A stretch of DNA of 64,000 nucleotides, taken from Ascarosepion bandense. Its lineage: Eukaryota > Mollusca > Cephalopoda > Sepiida > Sepiidae. Position 1 is the stretch's first letter; each line of letters begins with the position of its first letter. The notes under the pieces are model-generated. The model saw only the letters and a program-made list of their open reading frames with translations, searched no databases and was not told the DNA's origin. The DNA lies in contig JBBBDQ010000913.1 in assembly GCA_037127315.1 (NCBI GenBank), positions 3,491,501-3,555,500 on the forward strand, in the 5' to 3' direction. Made by a program: the position numbers and the translations under genes. Positions 10,419-20,529 of the stretch are shown in pieces.

Positions 10419-12954
10419 GGGAAGAAATAATGTCGAGATAGTAAGCAAGGAAGAGGCTAACCGGACATATTAATTAGGGAAGAGGTAATTGCGACATACT
10501 AATTAGGAAAGAGATTAACACGTCATACTAATTAAGGAAGAGCATTAACACGTTATACTGATCAAAGAAGAGATAATCCCGGATACTAATTAAAAAAGAG
10601 ATTAACATGTCATACTAATTAAGGAAGAAGGTAATCCCGGCATACTAATTAAGGAAGCGATTAACACGTTATACTGATCAAAGAAGAGATAATCCCGGAT
10701 ACTAATTAAAAAAGAGATTAACATGTCATACTAATTAAGGAAGAAGGTAATCCCGGCATACTAATTAAGGAAGCGATTAACACGTTATACTGATCAAAGA
10801 AGAGATAATCCCGGATACTAATTAAAAAAGAGATTAACATGTCATACTAATTAAGGAAGAAGGTAATCCCGGCATACTAATTAAGGAAGCGATTAACACG
10901 TTATACTGATCAAAGAAGAGATAATCCCGGATACTAATTAAAAAAGAGATTAACATGTCATACTAATTAAGGAAGAAGGTAATCCCGGCATACTAATTAA
11001 GGAAGCGATTAACACGTTATACTGATCAAAGAAGAGATAATCCCGGATACTAATTAAAAAAGAGATTAACATGTCATACTAATTAAGGAAGAAGGTAATC
11101 CCGGCATACTAATTAAGTAAGCGATTAACACGTTATACTGATCAAAGAAGAGATAATCCCGGATACTAATTAAAAAAGAGATTAACATGTCATACTAATT
11201 AAGGAAGAAGGTAATCCCGGCATACTAATTAAGGAAGCGATTAACACGTTATACTGATCAAAGAAGAGATAATCCCGGATACTAATTAAAAAAGAGATTA
11301 ACATGTCATACTAATTAAGGAAGAAGGTAATCCCGGCATACTAATTAAGGAAGCGATTAACACGTTATACTGATCAAAGAAGAGATAATCCCGGATACTA
11401 ATTAAAAAAGAGATTAACATATCATACTAATTAAGGAAGAAGGTAATCCCGGCATACTAATTAAGGAAGCGATTAACACGTTATACTGATCAAAGAAGAG
11501 ATAATCCCGGATACTAATTAAAAAAGAGATTAACACGTCATACTAATTAAGGAAGAAGGTAATCCCGGCATACTAATTAAGGAAGCGATTAACACGTTAT
11601 ACTGATCAAAGAAGAGATAATCCCGGATACTAATTAAAAAAGAGATTAACATGTCATACTAATTAAGGAAGAAGGTAATCCCAGCATACTAATTAAGGAA
11701 GCGATTAACACGTTATACTGATCAAAGAAGAGGTAATCCCGGATACTAATTAAAAAAGAGATTAACATGTCATACTAATAAAGAAAGATGTAATTCCGGC
11801 ATACTAATCAGGAAAGAGGTAATCCAGACGTACTTAATAGTGAAGAAATAATCCCAAGATAGTTAGCAAGGAAGAGGTTAACCGAACATACTAATTAGGG
11901 AAAAATAATATCAACAGAGTAATTGGGGAAGAGATTAACCCGACATACAAATTAAGGAAGATTTAATCCCGACATACTAATTAGGAAAGTGGTTAACACA
12001 AAATACTAATTAGGGAAGAAATATTCCCGACATAGTACTTAAGGAAATATTCCCGACATAGTACTTAAGGAAATACTCCCGACATAGTATTTAAGGTAAT
12101 ATTCCCAACATAGTACTTAAGGAAATATTCCCGACATAGTACTTAAGGAAATATTCCCGACATAGTACTTAAGGAAATACTCCCGACATAGTACTTAAGG
12201 AAATACTCCCGACATAGTACTTAAGGAAATATTCCCGACATAGTACTTAAGGAAATATTCCCGACATAGCACTTAAGGAAATATTCCCGACATAGTACTT
12301 AAGGAAATATTCCCGACATAGCACTTAAGGAAATATTCCCGACATAGTATTTAAGGAAATACTCCCGACATAGTATTTAAGGAAATACTCCCGACATAGT
12401 ACTTAAGGAAATATTCCCAACATAGTACTTAAGGAAATATTCCCGACATAGTACTTAAGGAAATATTCCCGACATTAAGGAAAAGGTTAATCAGACATAG
12501 TAAGTAAAGAAAAGGTAATTAGGAAATAGGTAATCACGTCATAATAATTAAAGAAGAAATATTACTGAAATGTTAATCAGGAAAAAAGTTATCCCGACAT
12601 ACTAATTTGAGAAGAGCTTAACCCGATATATTAATTATGCAAGTGATAATCCCGGCGTACTTATACGGAAAAGGGTTAACCCGAAATACTAAATAGGGAA
12701 GAGATAATCTTAACTTACTAATTAGTGAAGAGTTTAAGCCTAAATCCTAATTAGTAAATAGGTAATCCCGTCATAATAATTAAAGAAGAAATATTACTGA
12801 AATGTTAATTAGGAAAAAGTTATCCCGACATAGTAATTTGAGAAGAGCTTAACCCGATATATTAATGATGCAAAAGGTAATCCCGACGTACTAATTAGGG
12901 AAGAGGTTAACCCGACATACTAATTTGGAAGAGGTAATCTTGACTTACTAATTA
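10419..12954. repeat. tandem duplicate of 8231-10418 with three extra HOR units
   Basis: The anchor GGGAAGAAATAATGTCGAGA is at 8231 and again at 10419 (offset 2188). The anchor AAGGAAAAGGTTAATCAGAC is at 9941 and 12477 (offset 2536). The difference, 348, is exactly 3 x 116. The second copy therefore has 11 rather than 8 higher-order units; every other block, including marker variants and the 26 bp sub-array, is retained in order. Confidence 0.93.
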
Positions 12955-14479
12955 GGGAAGAGGTTAACCCGAAATACTAATTAAGAAAGAGATAATCCCG
13001 ACGTACTAATTCCAGATTATGTGAACCCGATATACTAATTAGAAAAGAAATAATCCCGACATAGTAAGTAAGGATTAGGCAATCCCCACGTACTAATTTG
13101 ATATGAGGTAAAGACGACCTACTAGTTAGGTTAGAGCTTAACCCGACATACTAATTTGGTAGAGGTAATCCCGGCTTACTAATTAGAAAGAGATTGACAC
13201 AACATACTAATTAAGGAAAAGTTAATCCCGACTTACTAATTAGGGTAGAGGTTAACCCGAAATATTAATTAGGGAAGAGGTAATTCCGACGTACTAATAA
13301 GAGATTAAGTGAACCCGATATACTAATTAGGAAAGAATTAATCCCGGCATACTAGTTAGAGATTAAGTAAACCCGACATACTAATTAGGGAAGAACTTTA
13401 ACTGACATACTAATTAGGGAATAGGTAATCCCGACTTACTAATTAGGGAAGAGTTTAACCCGACATACTAATTAGGGAAGTGGTAATCTTAACTTACTAA
13501 TAAGCGAAGAGTTTAACCCGAAATACTAATTAGCGAAGAGGTTAACCCGACATACTAATTACGGAAGAAATAATCCTAACTTACTAATTAGGGAAGAATT
13601 TAAACCCGAAATGATAAGTAAGGAAGAGGTGAACCCGACATACTAATTAGCGTAGAGGTAATACACGAAAAACTAATTAAGAAGAAATCCCGATGTCGTA
13701 ATTAGGTTACGAGGTAATCCAGACGTACTTATTTGAGATGAGGTGAACCCGACATACTAATGAGGTTAGAGCTTAACCCAACATACTAATTTGGAAGAGG
13801 TAATACCGACTTACTAATTGGGGAAGAGGCTAACCTGACATACTAATTAGGGAAGAGGTTAAACCGACATATTAATTTGGAAGAGCTAATCCCGACTTAC
13901 TAATTAGAAAGGGGTTAACCCGATATACTAATTAGGGAAAAGTTAATCTTGACTTACTAATTAAGGATGAGGTTAACCCGAAATATTAATTAAGGAAGAG
14001 GTAATCTCGACGTACTAATTAGAGATGAGGTGAACCCGATATACTAATTAGTAAAGAGTTAATCCCGACATACTAGTTAGAGATAAAGTAAACATCGACA
14101 TACTAATAAGGTTAGAGCTTAACCCGACATTGTAACTTGGAAAAGGTAATCTCGACTTACTAATTAAGGAAGAAGTTAACCCGACATACTAATAGGGGAA
14201 TAGGTAATCCCAACTTACTAATTTGGGCAGAGATTAGCCCGCAATACTAATTAGGGATGAAGTAATCCCGACGTACTCATCAGAGATGAGCTAAACCTGA
14301 CAAACTAATTAGAGATGAAATAATCCCTACATAGTTATTAGGGAAGAGTTTAACCTGATATACTATTTAGGGAAGATGTAATCACAACATACCAATTAGG
14401 AAAGAGTTTAACCCTGCATACTAATTAGGGAAGAGGTAATCATGGCATACTAATTTGGGAAGAGGTTAACCTGACATAC

Positions 14480-14706
14480 TAATTAGGGGATAAGTTAACC
14501 CGACATACTAATTAGGGGATAGGTTAACCCGACATACTAATTAGGGGATAAATTAACCCGACATACTAATTAGGGGATAGGTTAACCCGACATACTAATT
14601 AGGGGATAAATTAACCCGACATACTAATTAGGGGAAATGTTAACCCGACATACTAATTAGGGGATAGGTTAACCCGATATACTAATTAAGGAAGAGTTTA
14701 ACCCAA
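14480..14706. repeat. homogeneous 29 bp end block
   Basis: About seven near-identical monomers (TTAACCCGACATACTAATTA plus GGGGATAGG or GGGGATAAA) in which the last two bases alternate, hinting at a 58 bp dimer unit. It is the right boundary of the minisatellite. Confidence 0.9.
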
Positions 14707-14940
14707 CACACAAAAAAATCGAAAGAGGAGTGGAAAAGCATGAAATAATGAATAATTTCAGCTGTCAACCACCATGGAATTTCCACGGGTCCTTGCCATA
14801 CGGACAATGCACTTGCGTGCAAAACGTTGAGAACACCTAGGTAAATCAAATACTTTTGCTAATTTTATACCTTAAATCAAGAGTGCTTTTCAGTATGATC
14901 ATTAAGGGCCAGAAAAAAATTACTGCATTTTCCGCTAATG
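14707..14940. other. no recognised feature
   Basis: Non-repetitive spacer between the minisatellite and the SINE chimera. No gene signal. Confidence 0.6.
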
Positions 14941-15118
14941 CAGTTCAAATTCAAGTTGAATCTCTTGCATTCCCTTACGCGCAAATACCCTTGGGAAAGG
15001 TATTAATCCGTCTCTTCCCTCCAGTTATGGGTTTAATAATAAGACAGTTTGGGTTCTATAGTCTTGTCTGGCAACCAGTCTACCGCAGAAAGCAATAGCA
15101 ACCTACTGCGGGATAATA
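14941..15118 (+). mobile_element. SA SINE body fragment (chimera part 1)
   Basis: Starts in the B-box region and runs through CTTACGCGCAAATACCC and GCAGAAAGCAATAGCAACC to GCGGGATAATATTC, where it stops abruptly and continues as family SL sequence. No tRNA A-box half. Confidence 0.8.
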
Positions 15119-15205
15119 TTCACAGGTTCGAATCCTGCATAATCACATACATTTCGTAACAAAATTTATCGTAAATAATCAAGCCGTTAAAATATAATCC
15201 TGGGT
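15119..15205 (+). mobile_element. SL SINE fragment (chimera part 2)
   Basis: Starts within a tRNA T-arm (CAGGTTCGAATCCTGC) and follows family SL: TTTCGTAACAAAATTTATCG, TAAATAATCAAGCCG. It then switches into the hammerhead unit at AATCCTGGGTTAGG. Confidence 0.8.
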
Positions 15206-15219
15206 TAGGAAGCGACCGG

Positions 15220-15277
15220 AGTCCAAGCTGTACTGATGAGCTGTAATACAGCGAAACAGATCTGTCTGCGGATGACT
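15220..15277 (+). ncRNA. hammerhead ribozyme motif, type I, copy 1
   Basis: Core CTGATGA (15233-15239); stem II GCTGT/ACAGC with loop AAT (15240-15252); GAAA (15253-15256). Stem III is only 4 bp (ACAG 15256-15259 with CTGT 15262-15265) around a 2 nt loop. The cleavage triplet GTC ends at 15266. Stem I pairs GCTGTA before the core with TGCGG- after the cleavage site, mostly by GC and GU pairs, and AGTC with GACT beyond an internal loop. All conserved core bases are intact. A very short stem III is known in animal hammerheads that may act as dimers. Confidence 0.82.
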
Positions 15278-15445
15278 ATAGTATTTATGCTCTCACACCC
15301 TGATTGAGCACTCTGGGAGAATGGTAGACTTTGTAAACAGTAGCTACTCCGGCATTTACGCACCGCTCATTCGATTATGAATTGGAGCACTCTAGCTATT
15401 GGGCGTGTTTGTACTCGCTAAAAAGCCTGCCTTCTTCTATTGGAC

Positions 15446-15505
15446 GCTCGTGGCCTAGTGGTAGAATCGCCAACTGACCCCAATTCGGTCGGGTTTCTAA
15501 TCCTG
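15446..15505 (+). promoter_or_regulatory. tRNA-like internal polymerase III promoter of SH
   Basis: A box TGGCCTAGTGG (15451-15461) and B-box-like GGTTTCTAATCC (15492-15503), about 41 bp apart. Between them is an anticodon-like stem TGACC/GGTCG around a 7 nt loop. The B box departs from GGTTCGANTCC at two positions, so activity is uncertain. The SH relative at 60871 has TGGCTTAGTGG and AGTTTCGATCC at the same spacing. Confidence 0.65.
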
Positions 15506-15522
15506 GGTTAGGAAGCGACCGG

Positions 15523-15580
15523 AGTCTAAGCCGTACTGATGAGCTGTAATACAGCGAAACTTATCTGTCTGCGGATGACT
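15523..15580 (+). ncRNA. hammerhead ribozyme motif, type I, copy 2
   Basis: Core CTGATGA (15536-15542), stem II GCTGT/ACAGC and GAAA are the same as in copy 1. Stem I is stronger (GCCGTA with TGCGG: a GC-rich 5 bp run), but stem III is weakened because ACAG became ACTT, leaving two pairs opposite CTGT. The cleavage triplet GTC ends at 15569. The element runs into (TA)n at 15586. Confidence 0.75.
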
Positions 15581-15583
15581 ATA

Positions 15584-15585
<2 letters not shown>

Positions 15586-15620
<35 letters not shown>
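15586..15620. repeat. (TA)n microsatellite
   Basis: Pure TA following the SH element; (TA)n also follows SH at 60990. Confidence 0.95.
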
Positions 15621-15623
<3 letters not shown>

Positions 15624-16145
15624 AACTACTAAAAAGTTGTAAGTTTAAAAATGTACGTTTTTGACAGTATTTGTTTATTTCTATTATTATATTTGATATT
15701 TCAGACCGTCCTCGGCCCTTCATCAGAAACAAATGATTTTAAAATTTAAATTAGAAACGTATTTCGCGAGCGCGTTCATGGAGAGATTGTTTACATCACG
15801 TGACGAAGAAAGCGACAGATTTTTTTTTAAATATTTGTAAACGTGAACCTATCTTTAATAATACTTATAAATTTTGTTTTAGAGAAAAAAATTTTAATTA
15901 TATCTAAAAAATATTTAACTATTGAAATATTTATAAAGATTCAAAACACCTGAGTCCCTATTTAACCTTAGCTTGTGTGAATTTAATTTTAAAATCCAGT
16001 ATTTTTCTTTCTTTCAGCATGAGTGTGTAGAACTAAAATCGGAGTCTATTAGTAAACATTTGCAATTTTCTAAAGTGTATGGTGTTTGAGTAAAAACAGA
16101 ATATCTACACAAATACGAGTATCGATTAAAAATAATTTTCAAACA

Positions 16146-16153
<8 letters not shown>
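15621..16153. other. AT-rich unclassified sequence
   Basis: Contains CCCTTCATCAG on the plus strand (CTGATGAAGGG with CTGAAAT on minus), similar to the motif in the foldbacks, and at 16080-16140 a fragment matching SL body (AAAACAGAATATCTAC, ACGAGTATCGATTAAAAAT). No coding. Confidence 0.5.

Positions 16154-16192
<39 letters not shown>
16154..16192. repeat. (TA)n microsatellite
   Basis: About 19 TA units. Confidence 0.95.
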
Positions 16193-16193
<1 letters not shown>

Positions 16194-16199
16194 TTACAC

Positions 16200-16926
16200 A
16201 CACAACGGTCTTTATCATAATTGGGATGATTAAAAAGGACTTTTTTTAGAAAGAGATTTCTTTATTATTTAAGTAGTTCAAAATTGGAGAGTTATTAATT
16301 AGTGTTGTTGCTTTTGGTTCAACAATCGTTCTATTTCGATGTGGTATTGAATGAGAAAAACTTCTTATTAAGAATTTTTCCTTAGTTCTCTTGGTAGCAA
16401 CTCTAAGGAAGTTCTAAGGGATTTTGTGGTTTTCGTTTGACCACATATTTATTTCCCATGATTCAATTATTTTGGTATTATGACGTTGTGCTAGCCAGTC
16501 TTTCAAAAGTTTAGCATTTCCATCAGCAAGAAACCTTTGTGTTGCACATGATGTTTGGTAAGGATCATCATCATACTAAACAATTTCACCATCTTCGCAG
16601 CCTGGCACAAGGTAGTCAAATAATATAGTAGTTTCCGCTGTTTAAATTTCCATTAATTTTTACAGTTTCATTTTACTATCGCTTTGGATATAATCTATGG
16701 TAAGGATCATCACCATACTAAAAGAATTCACCATCTTCGCAGCCTGGCACAAGGTTAGACTGTAGGCAAATAATATAGTAGTTTCTGCTGTTTAAATTTC
16801 TAATAATTTTTACAGTTTCATTTTACCATCGCATTTTACCATCTATGGTTTAACCACAAAGATTTTTCGTCTTTGTGGTGTATCTTGCTTTGTTTCTTTT
16901 TCCTTTTTGGTCTTCTTATATATTCT
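16200..16926 (-). pseudogene. degenerate coding-like segment with 142 bp tandem duplication
   Basis: The minus strand between about 16580 and 16260 can be read with few stops (DPYQTSCATQRFLADGNAKL, LLKDWLAQRHNTKIIESWEI), which has a protein-like composition unlike flanking repeats. I do not recognise the family. A block with TCACCATCTTCGCAGCCTGG appears twice (16556-16700 and 16700-16848), a ~142 bp tandem duplication with ~90% identity by eye. Could be a decayed transposase. Confidence 0.35.
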
Positions 16927-17312
16927 ACTAGCAGTATAGCCCGGCGTTGCTCGGATGTAATGAAAGCTTTAAAACTAATCCATGGTCCTGGAGCTCAGAC
17001 TCTTTGGACGTTGGCACGAAAGACTAAAAAGCAGTAGTTGTTTCCAGCTAAAGCGAAACCGTAGACTGAAAGAAAAATGAATGGATGTAAGTCAAATTTT
17101 GATTTCCTTGTATCGATATCAAATAAGTTTTTTTCGTCGTAAACTGAATTTTGAAGGCTAAATAAGTCTTCTGAGTAAATGGTATCATGGCTGAGACTAA
17201 GAATTACAATTATACCTACATAGAGCCAAACCCGAAGCAAAAACTAAAATAAAAGGGCTGAAAAAATACAGACATACAGGCAGATAAACAGACACACACA
17301 CAAACATCTTGC

Positions 17313-17359
<47 letters not shown>

Positions 17360-17690
17360 TATCGATTTTCTGCACTATTATAAGAACTGCAACCTTGAAA
17401 CTTCTGAATATCATTTCTTATGTCTTTGTCTACGAGTGTATCAAATTTGATTAAAATCGGACCACATCTTCTATAACTCGATTTTTTCGATTATCGATTT
17501 TCGATATTTATCGGGGGTAACTCGACAGCAAACCTCGCTAAGAACACTCGCAGACGGTTATAGTACAACTGTGTAAATTTTCAAGAAAATCGGTTCAGCC
17601 GTTTCGGAGTCTATAGTTAACGGACACACACACACACAGACACACACACGCAGACAAAATTCTATTTATAAAATAAGTTTAGATTAGATT
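16927..17690 (+). repeat. dispersed repeat D, copy 1
   Basis: Begins CTAGCAGTATAGCCCGGCGT with a small hairpin (CCCG..CGGA; CGGG in copy 3). A (TA)n lies in the middle (17318-17354) and a conserved 3' half includes TAAGAACTGCAACCTTGAAA, TTGATTAAAATCGGACCA, GAACACTCGCAGACG and ATCGGTTCAGCCGTTTCGGA, then (CA)n and TTATAAAATAAGTTTAGATT. Copies 2-4 at 21795, 26518 and 49743. Class not certain; the AATCGGTTCAGCCGTTTCGG block recurs widely in invertebrate mobile elements. Confidence 0.8.
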
Positions 17691-17699
17691 TTAGGATTT

Positions 17700-17965
17700 A
17701 ATCGATAAGACTGAACTCAATTCAGCGACTGTTGCAGGTTTGTTAACGCAGACTTTATCTTTTAGGTATCCCCATATAAAAAAGTCTAGTGGTGTGAGGT
17801 CTCATGAAGACGTGGGGTATTTTACAAACCCCTTCGTCCAATGTACTTATTTGGAAAGATCTCATCAAGGAAGGATCGAACATCGCAATGGTAGTCTGTT
17901 GGTGCCTCATCTTTCTGAAAATTAAATGCCACATCTTGAAAGTCCTCGCTAATGCTTGGCATTGC
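17700..17965 (-). pseudogene. mariner/IS630-like transposase C-terminal fragment
   Basis: On the minus strand: DLTPLDFFIWGYLKDKVCVN followed by KPATVAEL. The TPLDFFxWG block is the region of the last catalytic aspartate in mariner-like and related DDE transposases. The frame is broken upstream near 17800-17960 and no terminal repeats are visible. Confidence 0.75.
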
Positions 17966-18097
17966 AGACTGTTGCAGTGTGTGCATACATTTTTTTTTGG
18001 GGGGGATACCCTCTATGTGTCCAATTACTTTGTATTATGCGTGGAATTGAAAGAATCTTTCTTTATTTGTCTATATTTTGAAAATGAGGTTTGTTTT

Positions 18098-18330
18098 TAC
18101 CGTATTTACATTATTCGGACTATTATCCTCATCTTTGTTGCCATTTACACGACGTTTCGGCCGTTGTACGCTCCGGCCTTCTTTAGGTGCAAGGAATTTC
18201 GAACCGAACTCTTTATTAAGGTTCGAAATTTCTAGCACCTGAAGAAGGCCGGAGCGCACAACGTCCGAAACGTCGTACAAATTGCAACAAAGACGAGGAC
18301 AATAGTCCGAATAATGTAAATACTGTATCC
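18098..18330. mobile_element. foldback element FB5
   Basis: Arms of about 105 bp (18098-18205 and 18216-18330) are near-complementary: ATTATTCGGACTATTATCCT vs its complement, ACGACGTTTCGGCCGTTGT vs ACAACGTCCGAAACGTCGT, CTCCGGCCTTCTT vs AAGAAGGCCGGAG. Central loop about 10 bp (GGTTCGAAATT on both sides is also complementary). The two arms show different substitutions, so the structure is not brand new. Confidence 0.8.
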
Positions 18331-18365
18331 TTATTTGTTGATCTGTATACTCATGAATATATTCA

Positions 18366-19093
18366 GTACTGTGCAAAAGTATTAGGACAAAAACTATTTT
18401 ATCTTTTGTGAGGCATATTGACAGAAAATAAACAATTTAATTTAAGTAATTTTATTTAATTTACACAACAAATGCTTTAACAATAAAAAGATACTTGTTA
18501 CAAAATAAATGTAATATTTAATATAATATCTTTTTGATTTGATCACAGCCTTCTTTCTTTCAGACATTGACATCACAAGCTTCTTCAGTATATCTAATGG
18601 TATCTCCTGTCAAGCAGCTTGTATTTGTTTCCAAAGTGTGTCTTGTGATGTGACATTAGATTTATCATTTTTTTTTTATCCAAAATATAGATGTTCAATA
18701 GGATTGAGATCAGGGCTTTGTGGGGCCCAGTTCAAATTCCGAAGCCTTCCTTACTCTTCCTTTTTAGTTAAATAATTCTTACTCAATTTCTCATACAACG
18801 TTATAGTGAATCGATCCTCCATTTGGAACCACTCGCGTTGGGGTCGTTTTGTTTTGGTTTTTTGAGGACGAGTTGTTGCTCTTGTTTTTGTCTTTTTCAA
18901 GTTTTCTTCAGTTCTTGCGATGGCATCTTCCTCGGAAACTCCAAGAAGGACTTTATTCAAAAATTTTAGGGGTTAATTGATAAGATTGCACTGAAAAAAG
19001 TAAAAAGTATATTGATAATTTTCACCCTGTATTTGAATTTCAGTGAGGTTTTTAGGAAAATAACCGCTGTCCGAATACTTTTGCACACTACCG
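18366..19093 (-). mobile_element. Tc1-like DNA transposon remnant
   Basis: Terminal inverted repeats: TACTGTGCAAAAGTATTAGG at 18368 and, reversed, TAGTGTGCAAAAGTATTCGG ending near 19091. On the minus strand at 18540-18760 lies a transposase C-terminus: WAPQSPDLNPIEHLYFG (carrying the last catalytic E in NPIE), then KPxxxxKKLVMSMSERKKAV-like sequence. The N-terminal half is gone, replaced at 18776-18965 by repeat E sequence. Inactive. Confidence 0.85.
18776..18965 (+). repeat. repeat E fragment inside the Tc1 remnant
   Basis: Shares CATACAACGTTATAGTGAAT, CGATCCTCC, GGAACCA, TTGGGGTCG and GACGAGTTGTTGCTCTTGTT with the E arms at 20690-21280. An open frame rich in K/R/E on the minus strand here is not a gene I can support. 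Confidence 0.65.
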
Positions 19094-19104
19094 GCATATT
19101 TCTT

Positions 19105-20160
19105 TGTTTAATCATCTCACCCCGAGCAAGGCGGTAATGCCACTGATGCGAAGGGGGCTACGTAAGAGTGAAAAGATTGGAAAAGAGAATGCTGGAAACC
19201 ACATCCTAAACAGGGAACAAGAGATGTGCCTCTTCACCTGTTCAATAGACGTGGGTAGAGTGCGAACCGAGCGATAGTTCAGTCTATCTACTCCATTGAA
19301 AAAAAAAAGAGTAAAAAGATTGGAAAAGAGAAAGCCGGAAACCACACCCTAAACAGGGAACAAGAGATGTGCCTCTTCACCTGTTCAATAGACGTGGGTA
19401 GAGTGTGAACCGAGCGATAGTTCAGTCTATCTACTCCAATTGAAAAAAAAAAGAGTAAAAAGATTGGAAAAGAGAATGCCGGAAACCACATCCTAAACAG
19501 GGAACAAGGGATGAGCCTCTTCACCTGTTCAATAGACGTGGGTAGAGTATGAACCGAGCGATAGTTCAGTCTATCTACTCCAATTGAAAAAAAAAAAAGA
19601 GTAAAAAGATTGGAAAAGAGAATGCCGGAAACCACATCCTAAACAGGGAACAAGGGATGAGCCTCTTCACCTGTTCAATAGACGTGGGTAGAGTGTGAAC
19701 CGAGCGATAGTTCAGTCTATCTACTCCAATTGAAAAAAAAGAGTAAAAAGATTGGAAAAGAGAAAGCCGGAAACCACATCCTAAACAGGGAACAAGGGAT
19801 GAGCCTCTTCACCTGTTCAATAGACGTGGGGGGAGTGTGAACCGAGCGATAGTTCAGTCTATCTACTCCAATTGAAAAAAAAAGAGTAAAAAGATTGGAA
19901 AAGAGAATGCCGGAAACCACATCCTAAACAGGGAACAAGGGATGAGCCTCTTCACCTGTTCAATAGACGGGGGGGAGTGTGAACCGAGCGATAGTTCAGT
20001 CTATCTACTCCAACTGAAAAAAAAAAGAGTAAAAAGATTGGAAAAGAGAATGCCGGAAACCATATCCTAAACAGGGAAGAAGGGATAAGCCTCTTCACCT
20101 GTTCAATAGACGTGGGGGGAGTGTGAGCCGGGCGATAGATCTACTCCAATTGAAAAAAAA
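19105..20160 (-). mobile_element. SB SINE heptamer with a single LINE-type tail
   Basis: Seven bodies at a 142-146 bp period, marked by AGATTGGAAAAGAGAA at 19174, 19317, 19461, 19607, 19749, 19892 and 20035. In element sense (minus) the bodies come first and one LINE-type tail (plus strand 19105-19165: CACCCCGAGCAAGGCGGTAA) closes the array. Linkers are A9-A13 runs plus GAGTAAA. Units differ by a few substitutions each, so the array is fairly young. Compare the dimer at 2433 and monomer at 58490, which also have one tail. Confidence 0.9.
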
Positions 20161-20500
20161 AAGAAAAAAGAAATGAGTAAAAATCCAAAACCCATTTTTA
20201 AACAATATACACTAGATAAAAATCTACTCTTTTTCGAAAGAGCGGAACAGAGTCGTTAGAACTATAGTGTTAAAAAGATCTTAGAAGAAACCGCAGACCC
20301 AAACCCAATTCTAAACAGGAAATAAAAAATAAAAATCTACTCTTGTTCCAAAGACCGAAAAAGAGACGTTAGAAGTATAGAGTTGAGGAGGACATTAGAA
20401 CGAACCGGAAACTCAATTCTAAGTAGGCAATCAGGTATAAAAGCCTTGTATTGTTCAAAAGACCGCGAAGGAGACCGGGGATGAGTGTGAACAGGAAACA
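20161..20500 (-). repeat. highly diverged SB-like units
   Basis: Three blurred units continue the array: CCAAACCCAATTCTAAACAG near 20300 and AACTCAATTCTAAGTAGGC near 20410 align with CCACATCCTAAACAGGGAAC of SB, with AATCTACTC and GTTCAAAAGACC in place of the other landmarks. Much older than the heptamer next to it. Confidence 0.55.
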
Positions 20501-20529
20501 AATGTAATGCCAAAATGGAAGAAAAACTG

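Larger units (their letters stand above)
8162..14706. repeat. 6.5 kb minisatellite of ~29 bp monomers
   Basis: Built on a monomer close to TTAACCCGACATAC joined to TAATTAGGGAAGAGG (29 bp), usually alternating a TTAACCC type and a TAATCCC type. It contains three organisational levels: diverged monomers at the edges (8162-8350, 12955-14480), 116 bp four-monomer higher-order units (8351-9240 and 10541-11780), and a 26 bp sub-array (9480-9945 and 12016-12480). No open frame. Its identity with any named satellite was not tested. Confidence 0.95.
15200..15585 (+). mobile_element. SH element: tRNA-like unit flanked by two hammerhead motifs
   Basis: A ~85 bp direct repeat (TCCTGGGTTAGGAAGCGACC through GCGGATGACTATAGTA) occurs at 15200-15283 and 15500-15586, each holding a type I hammerhead motif. 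Between predicted cleavage points (after 15266 and 15569) lies a 303 nt monomer that contains a tRNA-like polymerase III promoter at 15446-15505. This is the genomic layout expected of hammerhead-bearing retrozyme-like elements of animals. A related single unit is at 60871-60990. Classification is inference; the core motifs are seen directly. Confidence 0.8.

Noticed and set aside
8162..14706. Regular 26-29 bp repeats resembling a CRISPR array
   Set aside because: There are no unique spacers; repeats are contiguous minisatellite monomers in a eukaryotic setting.
18751..18960. Basic 69-codon minus-strand frame
   Set aside because: Falls in a repeat E fragment inserted in a dead Tc1-like element; E copies elsewhere are not open.
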